DNA from: Inquilinus limosus_F
Lineage (GTDB): Bacteria > Pseudomonadota > Alphaproteobacteria > DSM-16000 > Inquilinaceae
Direction of reading: 5' to 3'
DNA length: 64,000 bases
Assembly (NCBI RefSeq): GCF_051487185.1
Contig: NZ_JAHVDK010000024.1
Location: 62,001 to 126,000, forward strand
In this document: positions 15,848 to 24,562 of the stretch, in pieces
How positions within the stretch are numbered: the first letter of the stretch is position 1
Layout of the letters: each line of letters opens with the position of its first letter
The notes under the pieces: model-generated
The model's input: the letters and a program-made list of their open reading frames with translations, nothing else
The model's database searches: none
Told to the model about the DNA's origin: nothing
Translations under genes and position numbers: made by a program

Positions 15848-16384
15848 TTACCAGGTGCGGATGTCGCCGGTGTCGACGTGGACGAAATTCGACCGCGGAT
15901 AATAGCCGACGCCGCCCGCCTGGAGATCGATCGCATTCCGGCGCAGAGAGGAGAGGCTCATATTCGGCATGAAGATGTCCGCCGCCTGGCCCCGGATGTG
16001 CAGGGAGTTGCGCGCGACACCGCGGCTGCGGCGGGCCAGCATGGCGTTGGTGGCGCGGGAGCGGTAGCCGCAGACGACATGGATCGGCTCGCCCGACCCG
16101 CCCTTGCGCTGCAGCGAGTACAGGATGTCGAGCAGCTTCGGGTCCATCGTGCGGACCTCGTCCGACCGCCAGTCGCGCAGGAAGTAGTTGAACTTGGCCA
16201 GAATATCCGGGTTGTACCAGCCGTCGACCCAGTATTCTTCCTTGATCTCGACCAGATTGTGCGCGTCGTAAAGATGGAGCGTTCTTCGATTGGTGGCGGC
16301 CAAGGCTGAGAGTGGTGCGACTGGCGCGATAGCCGCGGCTGCGACAGCCCCGGCCGACATTCTCAGGAATTGCCGTCTTTGCAT
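15848..16384 (-). CDS. MepK/YcbK-like murein endopeptidase (DUF882, M15 fold), Tat-exported
   Basis: A 178-residue protein. The N terminus MQRRQFLRMSAGAVAAAAIA is a twin-arginine signal ending near SALAA, so the enzyme acts in the periplasm. Zinc-site pattern of the M15/DUF882 family: SLHIRGQAADI (His129, Asp136) and NFVHVDTG (His169). The E. coli relative MepK cuts peptidoglycan cross-links including the 3-3 links made by L,D-transpeptidases. The next gene upstream (same strand) is such an L,D-transpeptidase, the same pairing as ycbB-ycbK in E. coli. A 330-base gap with a terminator separates them, so they are probably separate transcripts. The inner ATG (16384) was chosen over 16411 because it starts the Tat signal. 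Confidence 0.88.
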   Translation of the reverse strand: MQRRQFLRMSAGAVAAAAIAPVAPLSALAATNRRTLHLYDAHNLVEIKEEYWVDGWYNPDILAKFNYFLRDWRSDEVRTMDPKLLDILYSLQRKGGSGEPIHVVCGYRSRATNAMLARRSRGVARNSLHIRGQAADIFMPNMSLSSLRRNAIDLQAGGVGYYPRSNFVHVDTGDIRTW

Positions 16385-16657
16385 CGGTCCCCCGCTGCTC
16401 CTAACCTTCACTCGCTACCCGCCGGGCATTTCTGGCGCTTTACACGCCTATACTGGTGCCAGGCGTTTGGTGCGGACCTTTGTGATGCAGGACGAAGCGG
16501 GAATCAACCATTTCTTCAAAGATTTACAAAACGATATCTGTGACATAAGCGCAACATTGTTGTATATCCGTCGCACTTTTAGAAATCAGTAAAGTAAAAC
16601 TTCTGAAATCAGTAGTATTTCTTCTGTCGCCTCTCGAAAATCGTAAGACAAAACGCA
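16385..16657. promoter_or_regulatory. Intergenic region with AT-rich promoter and a direct repeat
   Basis: About 270 bases before the MepK-like gene. 16500-16620 is AT-rich. GAAATCAGTA occurs twice (16582-16591 and 16605-16614), 23 bases start to start, about two helical turns, as for a dimeric activator. The regulator is unknown. Confidence 0.5.
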
Positions 16658-16686
16658 GCCGGGCGACCGAAATTCGGCCGCCCGGC
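16658..16686 (-). terminator. Rho-independent terminator of the L,D-transpeptidase gene
   Basis: GCCGGGCG pairs with CGCCCGGC, with an inner CCGA/TCGG and an A-rich turn. On the minus strand the stem is followed by GCGTTTTGTCTT. It lies 29 bases after the stop. Confidence 0.8.
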
Positions 16687-16714
16687 GGAGCAACGCTCGA
16701 ATTGTACGAGGATT

Positions 16715-18406
16715 TCAGCGTGAAGATGCGAGCTGTTCGCGCCGGTTTTCACGGGCCTGGAGCGCCGCGATGACCTTGGCGTCGATGCCGTAGATATCGT
16801 CGCGGAAGGCCACCTCGCCGGTCTGATCGATCCACGCGGTCTGGTAGACGATGTAGAGCGGCATCGGAGTCGGCAGGTTGATTCGCGTCGTCGGGGTCCA
16901 GCTGCCCATCACCCGTGCCCGCCGCTCCGGCGTCCAGGAGGACGCCCCCTCCAGCAGATAGTCCGCCAGCCAGATCGGATCCTGCAGCCGCACGCAGCCA
17001 TGCGACAGGGCCCGGTTGGCGCGCTGGAAGTAGCTCTTCGACGGCGTGTCGTGGAGATAGACGCTCCAGTTGTTCGCCATCATGAACTTGACCTTGCCGA
17101 GGGCGTTGCCCGGCCCCGGCTCCTGCCGGATGCGCAGCGACCGCATCGTGCCCCGCCCGATGCCGTTCCAATCGACATAGTCGGCGCTCATCTCCCGCGA
17201 GCCGCTGCCCCAGCCGGAGAACAGCCGGTAGTTGCGGCTGGCGAGATAGCCGGGGTTGTTGCGCAGCCGGGGCAGATACTCCTTGGCGGCGATCGAGGGC
17301 GGCACCGTCCAGGTCGGGTTGAACTCGAGATAGGTCAGGGCGCTGTTGAACAGCGGGGTCTGGTTGTCGGCCTCGCCCACCACGACGTTCATGCTGCGCA
17401 GCAGCTGTCCGTCGGCCACGACATCCATGCTGAAGGCCGGGATATTGACCATCAGATAGTCGGGGCCGAGATCGTCCGGCAGCCAGCGCAGCCGCTCCAT
17501 GCTGGCGATGATCTTGTTCATCCGCTCCGGCCCCTGCCGGTTCAGCATGGCGAGCGTCCCGCGGCCGAGAATGCCGTCCGGCTTCAGCCCGTGCTTGCTC
17601 TGGAACTGCTCGACCGCCGTCACCAGCAGCGAATCGTAGAGGCGGCTCTGGTCGGCCGGGTCGCCGACGAACTCACCGGTGGCGGCGAGGCGGGCCCGCA
17701 GCACCGGCACCCGGTCGCTCTCCTGCCCTGGCCGCAGGCTCTCGCCTGGGGGAATGGTCGGCCAGCCGGACTCGGCCAGCGCCTCGTAACCGCGCAGCGC
17801 GCCCTTCAGCTGCTGGTAGAGTTTGTGCTTCGGCGCCAGATCGGCCAGGAACGCGTCCGGGTCGGGCAGCATCGACACGGCGGTGGCCAAAGCGGCGCGA
17901 TCGACCGGCTTCGGCGTGATATCGAAGGTCTTGTCGATCTCGCGCGGCGCCAGCCGGCCGGCATGCACGTCGACGCCGTAGCGCATCACCGCGGCGCTGA
18001 GCAGGATCTCGGCGGCGACGACGTCATCGGCATCGGCGGAGCGGATCAGATCCCGCAGCGGTTCCACATAGTAGTCGGACGGGACCAGCCCCTCCTCCCG
18101 CGCCTTGGCCAGGCGCGCCAGGGTCGGCTCGACCCGCGGGTCGAGCTGCCCGTCGAAGCCGATCCACAGCGGGAACCAGGCGCGGCCGGCATAGAGCTCG
18201 CGCACGTCCTTAGCCTTCAGGACCACACCACCGAGCGTGACGGTGTCGCCCTTGCCGATCGCAGCCTCGATCGCTGCCCGCGGGTCGGACAGGGAAGTCG
18301 AGTCGAGCGACGCCGTGGCCGCCGGAGTCAGCCCGGCATGCGCCGGGTCCGGCAGGGCGGCCGAGCCGAGCAGCAGGGCCAGGAACGGGACAGCGAGACG
18401 TCGCAT
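16715..18406 (-). CDS. L,D-transpeptidase of the YcbB/LdtD type
   Basis: A 563-residue periplasmic enzyme that makes 3-3 cross-links in peptidoglycan, bypassing penicillin-binding transpeptidases. It has a signal peptide (MRRLAVPFLALLLGSAALPDPAHA), a YcbB-specific scaffold domain (about 60-240), a peptidoglycan-binding domain about 270-315 (VEQFQSKHGLKPDGILGRGT) and a YkuD catalytic domain about 340-520 with SHGCVRLQDP, catalytic Cys471 and the preceding His. Length matches the family (about 600). A GGAGA ribosome site precedes the ATG. Divergent from the ABC exporter gene and next to a MepK-like endopeptidase that could trim its products. Confidence 0.93.
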   Translation of the reverse strand: MRRLAVPFLALLLGSAALPDPAHAGLTPAATASLDSTSLSDPRAAIEAAIGKGDTVTLGGVVLKAKDVRELYAGRAWFPLWIGFDGQLDPRVEPTLARLAKAREEGLVPSDYYVEPLRDLIRSADADDVVAAEILLSAAVMRYGVDVHAGRLAPREIDKTFDITPKPVDRAALATAVSMLPDPDAFLADLAPKHKLYQQLKGALRGYEALAESGWPTIPPGESLRPGQESDRVPVLRARLAATGEFVGDPADQSRLYDSLLVTAVEQFQSKHGLKPDGILGRGTLAMLNRQGPERMNKIIASMERLRWLPDDLGPDYLMVNIPAFSMDVVADGQLLRSMNVVVGEADNQTPLFNSALTYLEFNPTWTVPPSIAAKEYLPRLRNNPGYLASRNYRLFSGWGSGSREMSADYVDWNGIGRGTMRSLRIRQEPGPGNALGKVKFMMANNWSVYLHDTPSKSYFQRANRALSHGCVRLQDPIWLADYLLEGASSWTPERRARVMGSWTPTTRINLPTPMPLYIVYQTAWIDQTGEVAFRDDIYGIDAKVIAALQARENRREQLASSR

Positions 18407-18604
18407 CGTCGATCTCCAGCAATCCTAAAATAGGTAGCGCGGCAACCGGGCCAGAGGAGTCCTTTTGGCGTGATGCGATCGTGAAAGTCACATATCGTTG
18501 CCTCGCAGCAACATATTAAATCAATTTTATCAATATCCATCCAAGATGCGGCTCCGGCCGCTTTCGCCTTTCCGCCCGGGCGACGGCCGCTTAGGGTACG
18601 CACC

Positions 18605-20467
18605 ATGAACGCCGAAACGTCCCCTTCCGTCATCGACGCCGCCAAGGGCCGTCATCCGCTGCGCTCTCTCGCCCCCTATCTATGGCCGGTCGGCCAGTGG
18701 GAGATGCGGGCCCGGGTGGTGGTGGCGGTTCTGCTGCTGGTCGCGGCCAAGGTCGCCAGCGTCTACACCCCGATCTTCTACAAGGACGCGGTCGACGCCC
18801 TGACCGTGAAGGGCGCGTTGCCGCTGGTGCTGCCGGTCGGCGCGATCCTGGCCTATGGCGCGGCGCGGGTGCTGAGCCTCGCCTTCGGCGAGTTGCGCGA
18901 CGCCATCTTCGCCAAGGTGGCGCAGCGCGCGATTCGGCGGGTCGGGCTCGCCGTGTTCCAGCACCTGCATGGCCTGTCGCTGCGCTTCCATCTCGACCGC
19001 CAGACCGGCGGCCTGTCGCGGGTGATCGAGCGCGGCACCGCGGCGATCGAGACGCTGCTCAGCTTCATGCTGTTCAACATCCTGCCGACCCTAGTCGAGA
19101 TCCTGTTCGTGGTCGCGGTGCTGTGGTGGGTGCTGGACCTATGGTTCGCCTTGGTCACGCTGGTCACGGTCGTCCTCTACATCGCCTTCACCCTGTGGGT
19201 GACGGAGTGGCGGATCAAGTTCCGCCGCCAGATGAACGAGACCGACCAGGAGGCCAACACCAAGGCGATCGACAGCCTCTTGAACTTCGAGACGGTCAAG
19301 TATTTCGGCAACGAAGCGCACGAGGCGCGGCGCTACGAGGCCTCACTGATCCGCTTCGAGTCGGCGGCGGTGCGCAACCGGGTGTCGCTGTCGCTGCTGA
19401 ATGTCGGCCAGGCCGCGATCATCGCCGCCGGGCTGACCGCGGTGATGTGGATGGCCGCGGCGGGCATCGTCGACGGCCGCCTGACGGTCGGCGACTTCGT
19501 GCTGGCCAACACCTATCTGATCCAGCTGTACCTGCCGCTGAACTTCTTCGGCTTCGTCTATCGCGAGGTGAAGCAGGCGCTGGTCGATATCGAGAAGATG
19601 TTCTCGCTGCTCGGCGTGCCGCCCGAGGTGGTGGACGCGCCCGGGGCGCAGCCGCTGGCGGTGCAGGGCGGCATGGTCAGCTTCACCGATGTCGAGTTCG
19701 GCTACGATTCCCGCCGGCCGATCCTGAAGGGCGTGACCTTCACCGTGCCGGCCGGGCACACCGTCGCCATCGTCGGGCCAACCGGAGCCGGCAAGTCGAC
19801 CATCAGCCGTCTGCTGTTCCGCTTCTACGACGTCACCGCCGGATCGGTGCGGATCGATGGCCAGGACATCCGCGACGTCACCCAGGCCAGCCTGCGCGCC
19901 GCCATCGGCATCGTCCCGCAGGACACGGTGCTGTTCAACGACACCATCCGCTACAACATCGCCTATGGCCGGCCGGGGGCGAGCGACGAGGAGGTGGTGG
20001 CCGCGGCGCAGATGGCCCGGATCCACGATTTCGTGCTGCGCCTGCCCGACGGCTACGAGACGAAGGTCGGCGAGCGCGGGCTGAAGCTGTCCGGCGGCGA
20101 GAAGCAGCGCGTGGCGATCGCCCGCACCATCCTGAAGGACCCGGCGATCCTGCTGTTCGACGAGGCGACCTCGGCGCTCGACACCAACACCGAGCGCGAG
20201 ATCCAGGCCAATCTGCGCGAGGTCAGCCGCGGCAAGACCACGCTGGTGATCGCGCACCGCCTGTCGACCGTGATCGACGCCGACGAGATCATCGTCCTGG
20301 CCGATGGCCGCATCGCCGAGCGCGGCAGCCACGCCCAGCTGCTGGCCGAGAACGGCCGCTACGCCGAGATGTGGCGCCGCCAGCAGGAGGCGGCCGAGCG
20401 CGGCGAGCTGCCGGCGCCGGAACGGCCGAACCGCGACCCGGCGGCGGTCGAGGCCGCGGCACCGTGA
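18605..20467 (+). CDS. Atm1/HMT1-type ABC exporter (fused permease-ATPase half transporter)
   Basis: 620 residues: six-helix membrane domain (about 20-340) followed by a nucleotide-binding domain. Walker A GPTGAGKST at about 391, ABC signature LSGGEKQR at about 495, Walker B ILLFDEATSALD at about 517, and an H-loop in VIAHRLST. The loop NETDQEANTKAIDSLLNFE and the segment TVKYFGNEAHEARRYE are hallmarks of the Atm1/HMT1 group, which exports glutathione or glutathione-metal/polysulfide conjugates in bacteria and serves Fe-S biogenesis in mitochondria. It functions as a homodimer in the inner membrane. Heavy-metal tolerance is a likely role but inferred. The ATG has a weak site and lies 198 bases from the divergent L,D-transpeptidase gene. 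Confidence 0.93.
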   Translation: MNAETSPSVIDAAKGRHPLRSLAPYLWPVGQWEMRARVVVAVLLLVAAKVASVYTPIFYKDAVDALTVKGALPLVLPVGAILAYGAARVLSLAFGELRDAIFAKVAQRAIRRVGLAVFQHLHGLSLRFHLDRQTGGLSRVIERGTAAIETLLSFMLFNILPTLVEILFVVAVLWWVLDLWFALVTLVTVVLYIAFTLWVTEWRIKFRRQMNETDQEANTKAIDSLLNFETVKYFGNEAHEARRYEASLIRFESAAVRNRVSLSLLNVGQAAIIAAGLTAVMWMAAAGIVDGRLTVGDFVLANTYLIQLYLPLNFFGFVYREVKQALVDIEKMFSLLGVPPEVVDAPGAQPLAVQGGMVSFTDVEFGYDSRRPILKGVTFTVPAGHTVAIVGPTGAGKSTISRLLFRFYDVTAGSVRIDGQDIRDVTQASLRAAIGIVPQDTVLFNDTIRYNIAYGRPGASDEEVVAAAQMARIHDFVLRLPDGYETKVGERGLKLSGGEKQRVAIARTILKDPAILLFDEATSALDTNTEREIQANLREVSRGKTTLVIAHRLSTVIDADEIIVLADGRIAERGSHAQLLAENGRYAEMWRRQQEAAERGELPAPERPNRDPAAVEAAAP

Positions 20468-20605
20468 CGGCCCGTCGGCGATGCAGGGCCGGATGATGCG
20501 CCTGCCTCGCCGCTCTCCGAGGCCCTGCCGCGCGGATCACGGAACAGATCGGCGGCCCAGCCGACCAAAGTGTGTTCGCCGCTTCAATGCTCGGTCGGCC
20601 GCGAC

Positions 20606-21079
20606 CTACTGCTCGGCCTCCCGAGGCCTGACGTCCGGCGCGTCGGGTTCATCGTGCCAGATGGCGCGAACCTCCTCGGGCAGGGCATGCCGCACCTTCT
20701 CGATCTGGCCCCGATTGACGTGCTTCGACAGCGTCTGGAAGACCGCGATCGTCGCGTCCCGATAGTTCACCGGGCGCGTCATGGACAGCTCGTCACTGAT
20801 TTCCTTCAGAAATTCGTCCAGCGTCCGTTCGCGATGCGGCAGTTCTTCCGGCCGGAACTGATCGTAGTAGGCGCCGCGGATCAGCAGCGGCAGCTGCGCC
20901 CCGAGATGGGCCGCGAGATCCATGGGCAGCCTGTCCCGGATCGCGCGCAGCACCGCGCCCAGGGCGTGCCAAGCGAACCGTTTGTCCGGCCCGAACGCCT
21001 CATGCTGCATCAGCTCGTCCAGCCAGATGTGTGTCGTCTGAAGCGTCTTATCGAAAACCTCCAGCCCGGCGGAGCTCAT
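20606..21079 (-). CDS. DUF2267 family protein
   Basis: 157-residue soluble protein starting MSSAGLEVFDKTLQTTHIWL, with a GGAGG site seven bases before the ATG at 21079; a longer in-frame start lacks one. Typical DUF2267 features: W-x-x-L-DELMQ near the N terminus, RFAWHALGAVLRAIRDRLP and the LLIRGAYYDQFRPEELP block. The C-terminal half repeats a related helical unit (VNYRDATIAVFQTLSKHVN...GQIEKVRHALPEEVRAIW). The biochemical function of the family is unknown; members often accompany stress genes. Divergent from the small basic protein at 21223. Confidence 0.85.
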   Translation of the reverse strand: MSSAGLEVFDKTLQTTHIWLDELMQHEAFGPDKRFAWHALGAVLRAIRDRLPMDLAAHLGAQLPLLIRGAYYDQFRPEELPHRERTLDEFLKEISDELSMTRPVNYRDATIAVFQTLSKHVNRGQIEKVRHALPEEVRAIWHDEPDAPDVRPREAEQ

Positions 21080-21222
21080 CGTGTCCTCCAGAACCTGTGG
21101 GAACATTCCCGCTGACGGTGGCGGAAGCCTCTTCGACGCAACATCGGGCCGCGCACCCCGGTTCCGGTTGATCAACGTGAACGCCTGCCCTTCCGGTGCC
21201 GTTGAGAAGGCAGGACCGGGAA

Positions 21223-21408
21223 ATGAACGCGAACGAGATCATGGCTAGGGAACACAAAGGAGACAGCGCGCCGCGCCCGCCGACGAAGACGTCGCTCGGG
21301 AAGCACGGCGGCAATCGCGGCGGTGACCAGACACGAGCGGCGGAGCAGCCCAAGAAGAGCAGCCAGGCCGCCGGAAAGGATCCGAGCCGCAGCAAGCGCC
21401 AGAAATAG
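21223..21408 (+). CDS. Small basic, probably disordered protein (61 aa)
   Basis: The ATG at 21223 follows AGGACCGGGA. The protein (MNANEIMAREHKGDSAPRPP...) is rich in Lys, Arg, Gly, Gln and Ser, with no hydrophobic core, cysteines or signal, ending PSRSKRQK. Such proteins often bind nucleic acids, but nothing here proves it. Divergent from the DUF2267 gene with about 140 bases between. Confidence 0.5.
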   Translation: MNANEIMAREHKGDSAPRPPTKTSLGKHGGNRGGDQTRAAEQPKKSSQAAGKDPSRSKRQK

Positions 21409-21481
21409 GACGCAAGCGTCGAATCAGGCGCGCGGATACGCGGATTGGACGCGATCGGGCCAAATCGCCTAGCCTCCCCGC

Positions 21482-22480
21482 ATGAGGACGGATGGGGAGC
21501 GGGCGGTGACGGCGGAGACGATCGAGGCGATGGCGGCGCAGATCCGGGGCGGCGACCGCCGCGCCCTGGCCCGCGCCATCACCCTGGTCGAATCCCGCCG
21601 TGCCGACCACCGCGATCGGGCCGAGGCGCTGTTGCAGGCGCTGGCCCCTGCCGCCGGCGGTGCCATCCGCATCGGCATCTCCGGCCCGCCCGGCGTCGGC
21701 AAATCGACCTTCATCGAGGCCTTCGGCCTGCACCTGACCAGCCGCGGCCACCGCGTCGCGGTGCTGGCGGTCGATCCGTCCTCGCAGCGCTCCGGCGGGT
21801 CGATCCTGGGCGACAAGACACGGATGGAGCTGCTGACCCGCGATCCCGCCGCCTTCATCCGCCCCTCCCCGGCCGGCGCCACACTGGGCGGGGTGGCGCG
21901 ACGGACGCGCGAGACCATGCTGCTGTGCGAGGCTGCCGGCTATGACGTGGTGGTCGTCGAGACCGTCGGCGTCGGCCAGTCCGAAACCGCCGTCGCCCAG
22001 ATGGTCGACGTGTTCCTGCTGCTGCTGCTGCCCGGCGCCGGGGACGAGCTGCAGGGCATCAAGCGCGGCATCGTCGAGGTCGCCGACATCCTGGTGGTGA
22101 CCAAGGCCGACGGCGAGCTGAAGGGCGCAGCAAACCATGCCGCCGCCGAATACCGCCACGCCCTGGCGCTGCTGCGCAGCACCGGCGACTGGACCCCGCC
22201 GGTGCTGCAATGCTCGGCGCTGGAGAACCGCGGCATCGACGCGGTCTGGGACACGATCGGGAAGTTTCGCACGCAGACGGGCGAGGCCCTGGCCGAGCGC
22301 CGCGCCGGGCAGGCCCGGTCCTGGCTGTGGCGCGAGCTGGGCGACGGCCTCTTGGACGCGCTGCGCGTGCATCCCGCGGTCGCTGCGGCGTTGCCGGCAC
22401 TGGAGGCCGACGTGGTCGCCGGCCGCCTGCTGCCGACCGCGGCGGCGCGTCGGCTGCTGGAACAATTCCTGGGAGGCTGA
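21482..22480 (+). CDS. meaB: MeaB/ArgK-type GTPase, methylmalonyl-CoA mutase chaperone
   Basis: 332 residues (GTG at 21506 with GGGGAG upstream is an alternative start, 8 residues shorter). G1 P-loop GPPGVGKS at 68-75, then VLAVDPSSQRSGGSILGDKTRM, the family's signature, DVVVVETVGVGQSE, and the NKxD-equivalent VVTKADGE. MeaB proteins protect and reactivate adenosylcobalamin-dependent methylmalonyl-CoA mutase (propionate and branched-chain catabolism). The mutase genes mcmA/B are not in this window, so the chaperone is unlinked here. Confidence 0.93.
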   Translation: MRTDGERAVTAETIEAMAAQIRGGDRRALARAITLVESRRADHRDRAEALLQALAPAAGGAIRIGISGPPGVGKSTFIEAFGLHLTSRGHRVAVLAVDPSSQRSGGSILGDKTRMELLTRDPAAFIRPSPAGATLGGVARRTRETMLLCEAAGYDVVVVETVGVGQSETAVAQMVDVFLLLLLPGAGDELQGIKRGIVEVADILVVTKADGELKGAANHAAAEYRHALALLRSTGDWTPPVLQCSALENRGIDAVWDTIGKFRTQTGEALAERRAGQARSWLWRELGDGLLDALRVHPAVAAALPALEADVVAGRLLPTAAARRLLEQFLGG

Positions 22481-22660
22481 GCCCGGCGCCGCTGATTGAC
22501 ACCGGATCGGCGCCCCGCTCATTCCAACTGCGGATGGAGTGGCCGAGCCGCAGAATAACTTCGTCGAGATCATCCCGCAGTAGCCGGCCGAACCGCCGCG
22601 ATGAGCGGAAGAGCCCACGCCGGCCGGTCCGGTTGAACCCAGCCCGGCCGGCATCGGATA

Positions 22661-22765
22661 TCAGGTCTTCTTCGCCGCCGCCGAGGCCGCGGCGCCCTTT
22701 TTCAGCGCAGCGTCCTTCTTCGGCTTCTTGGCTTCCTTGGGCTTGCGCAATTGACCCTTGGCCAT
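22661..22765 (-). CDS. Tiny Lys/Ala-rich basic protein (34 aa)
   Basis: The ATG at 22765 has a near-perfect AAAGGAGG ribosome site. The 34-residue product reads MAKGQLRKPKEAKKPKKD, then an AALKKGAAAS stretch, ending KKT. It is too short for usual gene calling. The strong ribosome site, codon use with Lys AAG bias and a coherent charged composition support a real gene; very similar MAKG-start Lys-rich mini-proteins occur in alphaproteobacteria (from memory). Function unknown, possibly nucleic-acid or ribosome associated. It lies alone in a 430-base gap between meaB and the flavoprotein. Confidence 0.65.
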   Translation of the reverse strand: MAKGQLRKPKEAKKPKKDAALKKGAAASAAAKKT

Positions 22766-22910
22766 GGCATGCCTCCTTTGCTCTTGGGCGCGCCTATCAT
22801 AGCGAAACGCCGCGGATCGTCATAAAAATTCAATGCAGGCCGGCGAATCGAGAGATCCGGTCGCCGGCGCCCGGATACGCTATCCTGCTCTTCCCTGAAG
22901 GGAGGCGGCG

Positions 22911-24287
22911 ATGACCACCCATGACGCCATCATCATCGGCACCGGCCAAGCCGGGCCGGCATTGGCAGAGCGGCTGAGCCGGGCCGGGCAGCGCGTCGCG
23001 ATCATCGAGCGCGCGCGTTTCGGCGGCACCTGCGTCAACACCGGATGCATCCCGACCAAAGCCATGGTCGCCAGCGCCTATGCCGCACGGATGGCGCAGC
23101 GCGCCGCCGAATACGGCGTGGTCCTGCCCGGCCCGCCCAGCGTCAACATGCGGCAGGTCAAGGCGCGCAAGGACGCTATCTCGGGCAAGTCGCGGGTCGG
23201 GGTCGAGAGCTGGATGCGCGGCCTCGAGAACTGCACGGTGATCCAGGGCCAGGCCCGGCTGACCGGGCCGCGCAGCGTGCAGGTCGGCGACGAGACCCTG
23301 ACCGCCGAGCGGATCTTCCTGAATGTCGGCGGCCGAGCCACGGTGCCGCCGCTGCCGGGGATCGCGGAGGTGCCGTTCCTGACCAACAGCACGATGATGG
23401 ACCTGGACACGGTGCCGGAGCACCTGGTGGTCGTCGGCGGCTCCTATGTCGGGCTGGAGTTCGGCCAGATGTTCCGCCGCTTCGGCTCCCAGGTGACGAT
23501 CATCGAGCAGGGACCGCGGCTGGTCGGGCGCGAGGACGAGGACGTCTCCGCCGCCATCGCCGGCTTCCTGGAGAAGGAAGGCATCGCCATCCGCACCAAC
23601 GCCAAGTGCCTGAGCGTGGCGCGGCAGGGCGACGGCATCGCCGTGACGGTCGAGTGCACCGCCGGCGCGCCGGTCGTCGTGGGCTCACATCTGCTGCTGG
23701 CGGTCGGGCGCCGGCCGAACACAAGCGACCTCGGGCTCGAGGCGGCGGGCGTGGCCACCGACGACCGCGGCTACATCACCGTGGACGACACGCTGCAGAC
23801 CAGCGTCCCCGGCATCTGGGCGCTGGGCGACTGCAACGGCCGCGGCGCCTTCACCCACACCTCCTACAATGACTTCGAGATCGTCGCCGCCAATCTGCTG
23901 GACGGCGAGACACGGCGGGTGACCGACCGGATCCCGGCCTACGCCCTCTACACTGACCCGCCGCTCGGCCGCGCCGGCATGACCGAGGCGGAGGCGCGCC
24001 GCTCCGGCCGCCGCATCCTGATCGCCAAGCGGCCGATGACCCGGGTCGGCCGTGCGGTCGAGAAGGGCGAGACGGAGGGCTTCATGAAGGTCGTGGCCGA
24101 TGCCGGTACGCGCCAGATCCTGGGCACCGCCATCCTCGGCACCGGCGGCGACGAGGTGGTGCACGGGCTGCTCGACCTGATGTACGCGAAGGCGCCCTAC
24201 GACGTGCTGCAGCGTTCGATGGCGATCCACCCGACCGTGTCCGAGCTGCTGCCGACCACGTTGGGGTCGCTGGAGCCGGCGTCGTGA
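22911..24287 (+). CDS. Class I pyridine nucleotide-disulfide oxidoreductase (mercuric reductase-like)
   Basis: 458 residues. N-terminal FAD motif GTGQAGPALA (10-19), redox-active pair C41-VNTG-C46, NAD(P) motif VVVGGSYVGLEFG near 175, second FAD contact GIWALGDCNGRG, and the dimerisation domain with the catalytic AIHPTVSELLPT His near the C terminus. All catalytic parts are intact. There is no N-terminal metal-binding domain and no C-terminal Cys pair, so a true mercuric reductase is unlikely; related enzymes are annotated broadly. The start has a strong GGGAGGCGGCG site. The stop overlaps the next gene's GTG by 4 bases, so the product is coupled to an acyl-carrier-like protein and a GNAT. 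Confidence 0.88.
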   Translation: MTTHDAIIIGTGQAGPALAERLSRAGQRVAIIERARFGGTCVNTGCIPTKAMVASAYAARMAQRAAEYGVVLPGPPSVNMRQVKARKDAISGKSRVGVESWMRGLENCTVIQGQARLTGPRSVQVGDETLTAERIFLNVGGRATVPPLPGIAEVPFLTNSTMMDLDTVPEHLVVVGGSYVGLEFGQMFRRFGSQVTIIEQGPRLVGREDEDVSAAIAGFLEKEGIAIRTNAKCLSVARQGDGIAVTVECTAGAPVVVGSHLLLAVGRRPNTSDLGLEAAGVATDDRGYITVDDTLQTSVPGIWALGDCNGRGAFTHTSYNDFEIVAANLLDGETRRVTDRIPAYALYTDPPLGRAGMTEAEARRSGRRILIAKRPMTRVGRAVEKGETEGFMKVVADAGTRQILGTAILGTGGDEVVHGLLDLMYAKAPYDVLQRSMAIHPTVSELLPTTLGSLEPAS

Positions 24288-24562
24288 GCGGCCGCGACCG
24301 GGTCGAGGCCGAGGTGCTGCGGGTGCTGGCGGCCGCGGCCCCGGTGGGTCGCGCCATCGCGCCGGACGACCGGCTGCTGGAGGATCTCGGGATCGGCCCT
24401 GCGGACGTCACGCGCCTGGCCTGGGATATCGAGCAGACTTTGGGCGCGGAGATCCCGCGCGACGACCTTGCCTCGGTCTTCACCGTCCGGTCCCTGATCG
24501 ACCTGATCGACCAGCATTACGACCCGGCCACGGCCGACCCGCGGCACGGATGGCACTTGTGA
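24284..24562 (+). CDS. Acyl carrier protein-like small protein lacking the phosphopantetheine serine
   Basis: 92 residues, GTG start in a GTGA overlap with the flavoprotein stop. Helical pattern of an ACP: RVEAEVLRVLAAAAP, DDRLLEDLGIGPADVTRLAW, DIEQTLGAEIPRDDL, FTVRSLIDLIDQHY. The position that carries the DSL serine in ACPs reads G-P-A, so it cannot accept 4'-phosphopantetheine in the usual way. It may therefore be a structural or regulatory adaptor that uses the ACP fold for protein contacts. The ACP relation is inferred from pattern only. It overlaps the next gene by 13 bases (4 if that gene starts at its GTG). Confidence 0.65.
   Translation: MSGRDRVEAEVLRVLAAAAPVGRAIAPDDRLLEDLGIGPADVTRLAWDIEQTLGAEIPRDDLASVFTVRSLIDLIDQHYDPATADPRHGWHL

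Noticed and set aside
22911..24287. Mercury resistance (merA)
   Set aside because: No N-terminal HMA domain, no C-terminal Cys pair, and no mer genes next to it.
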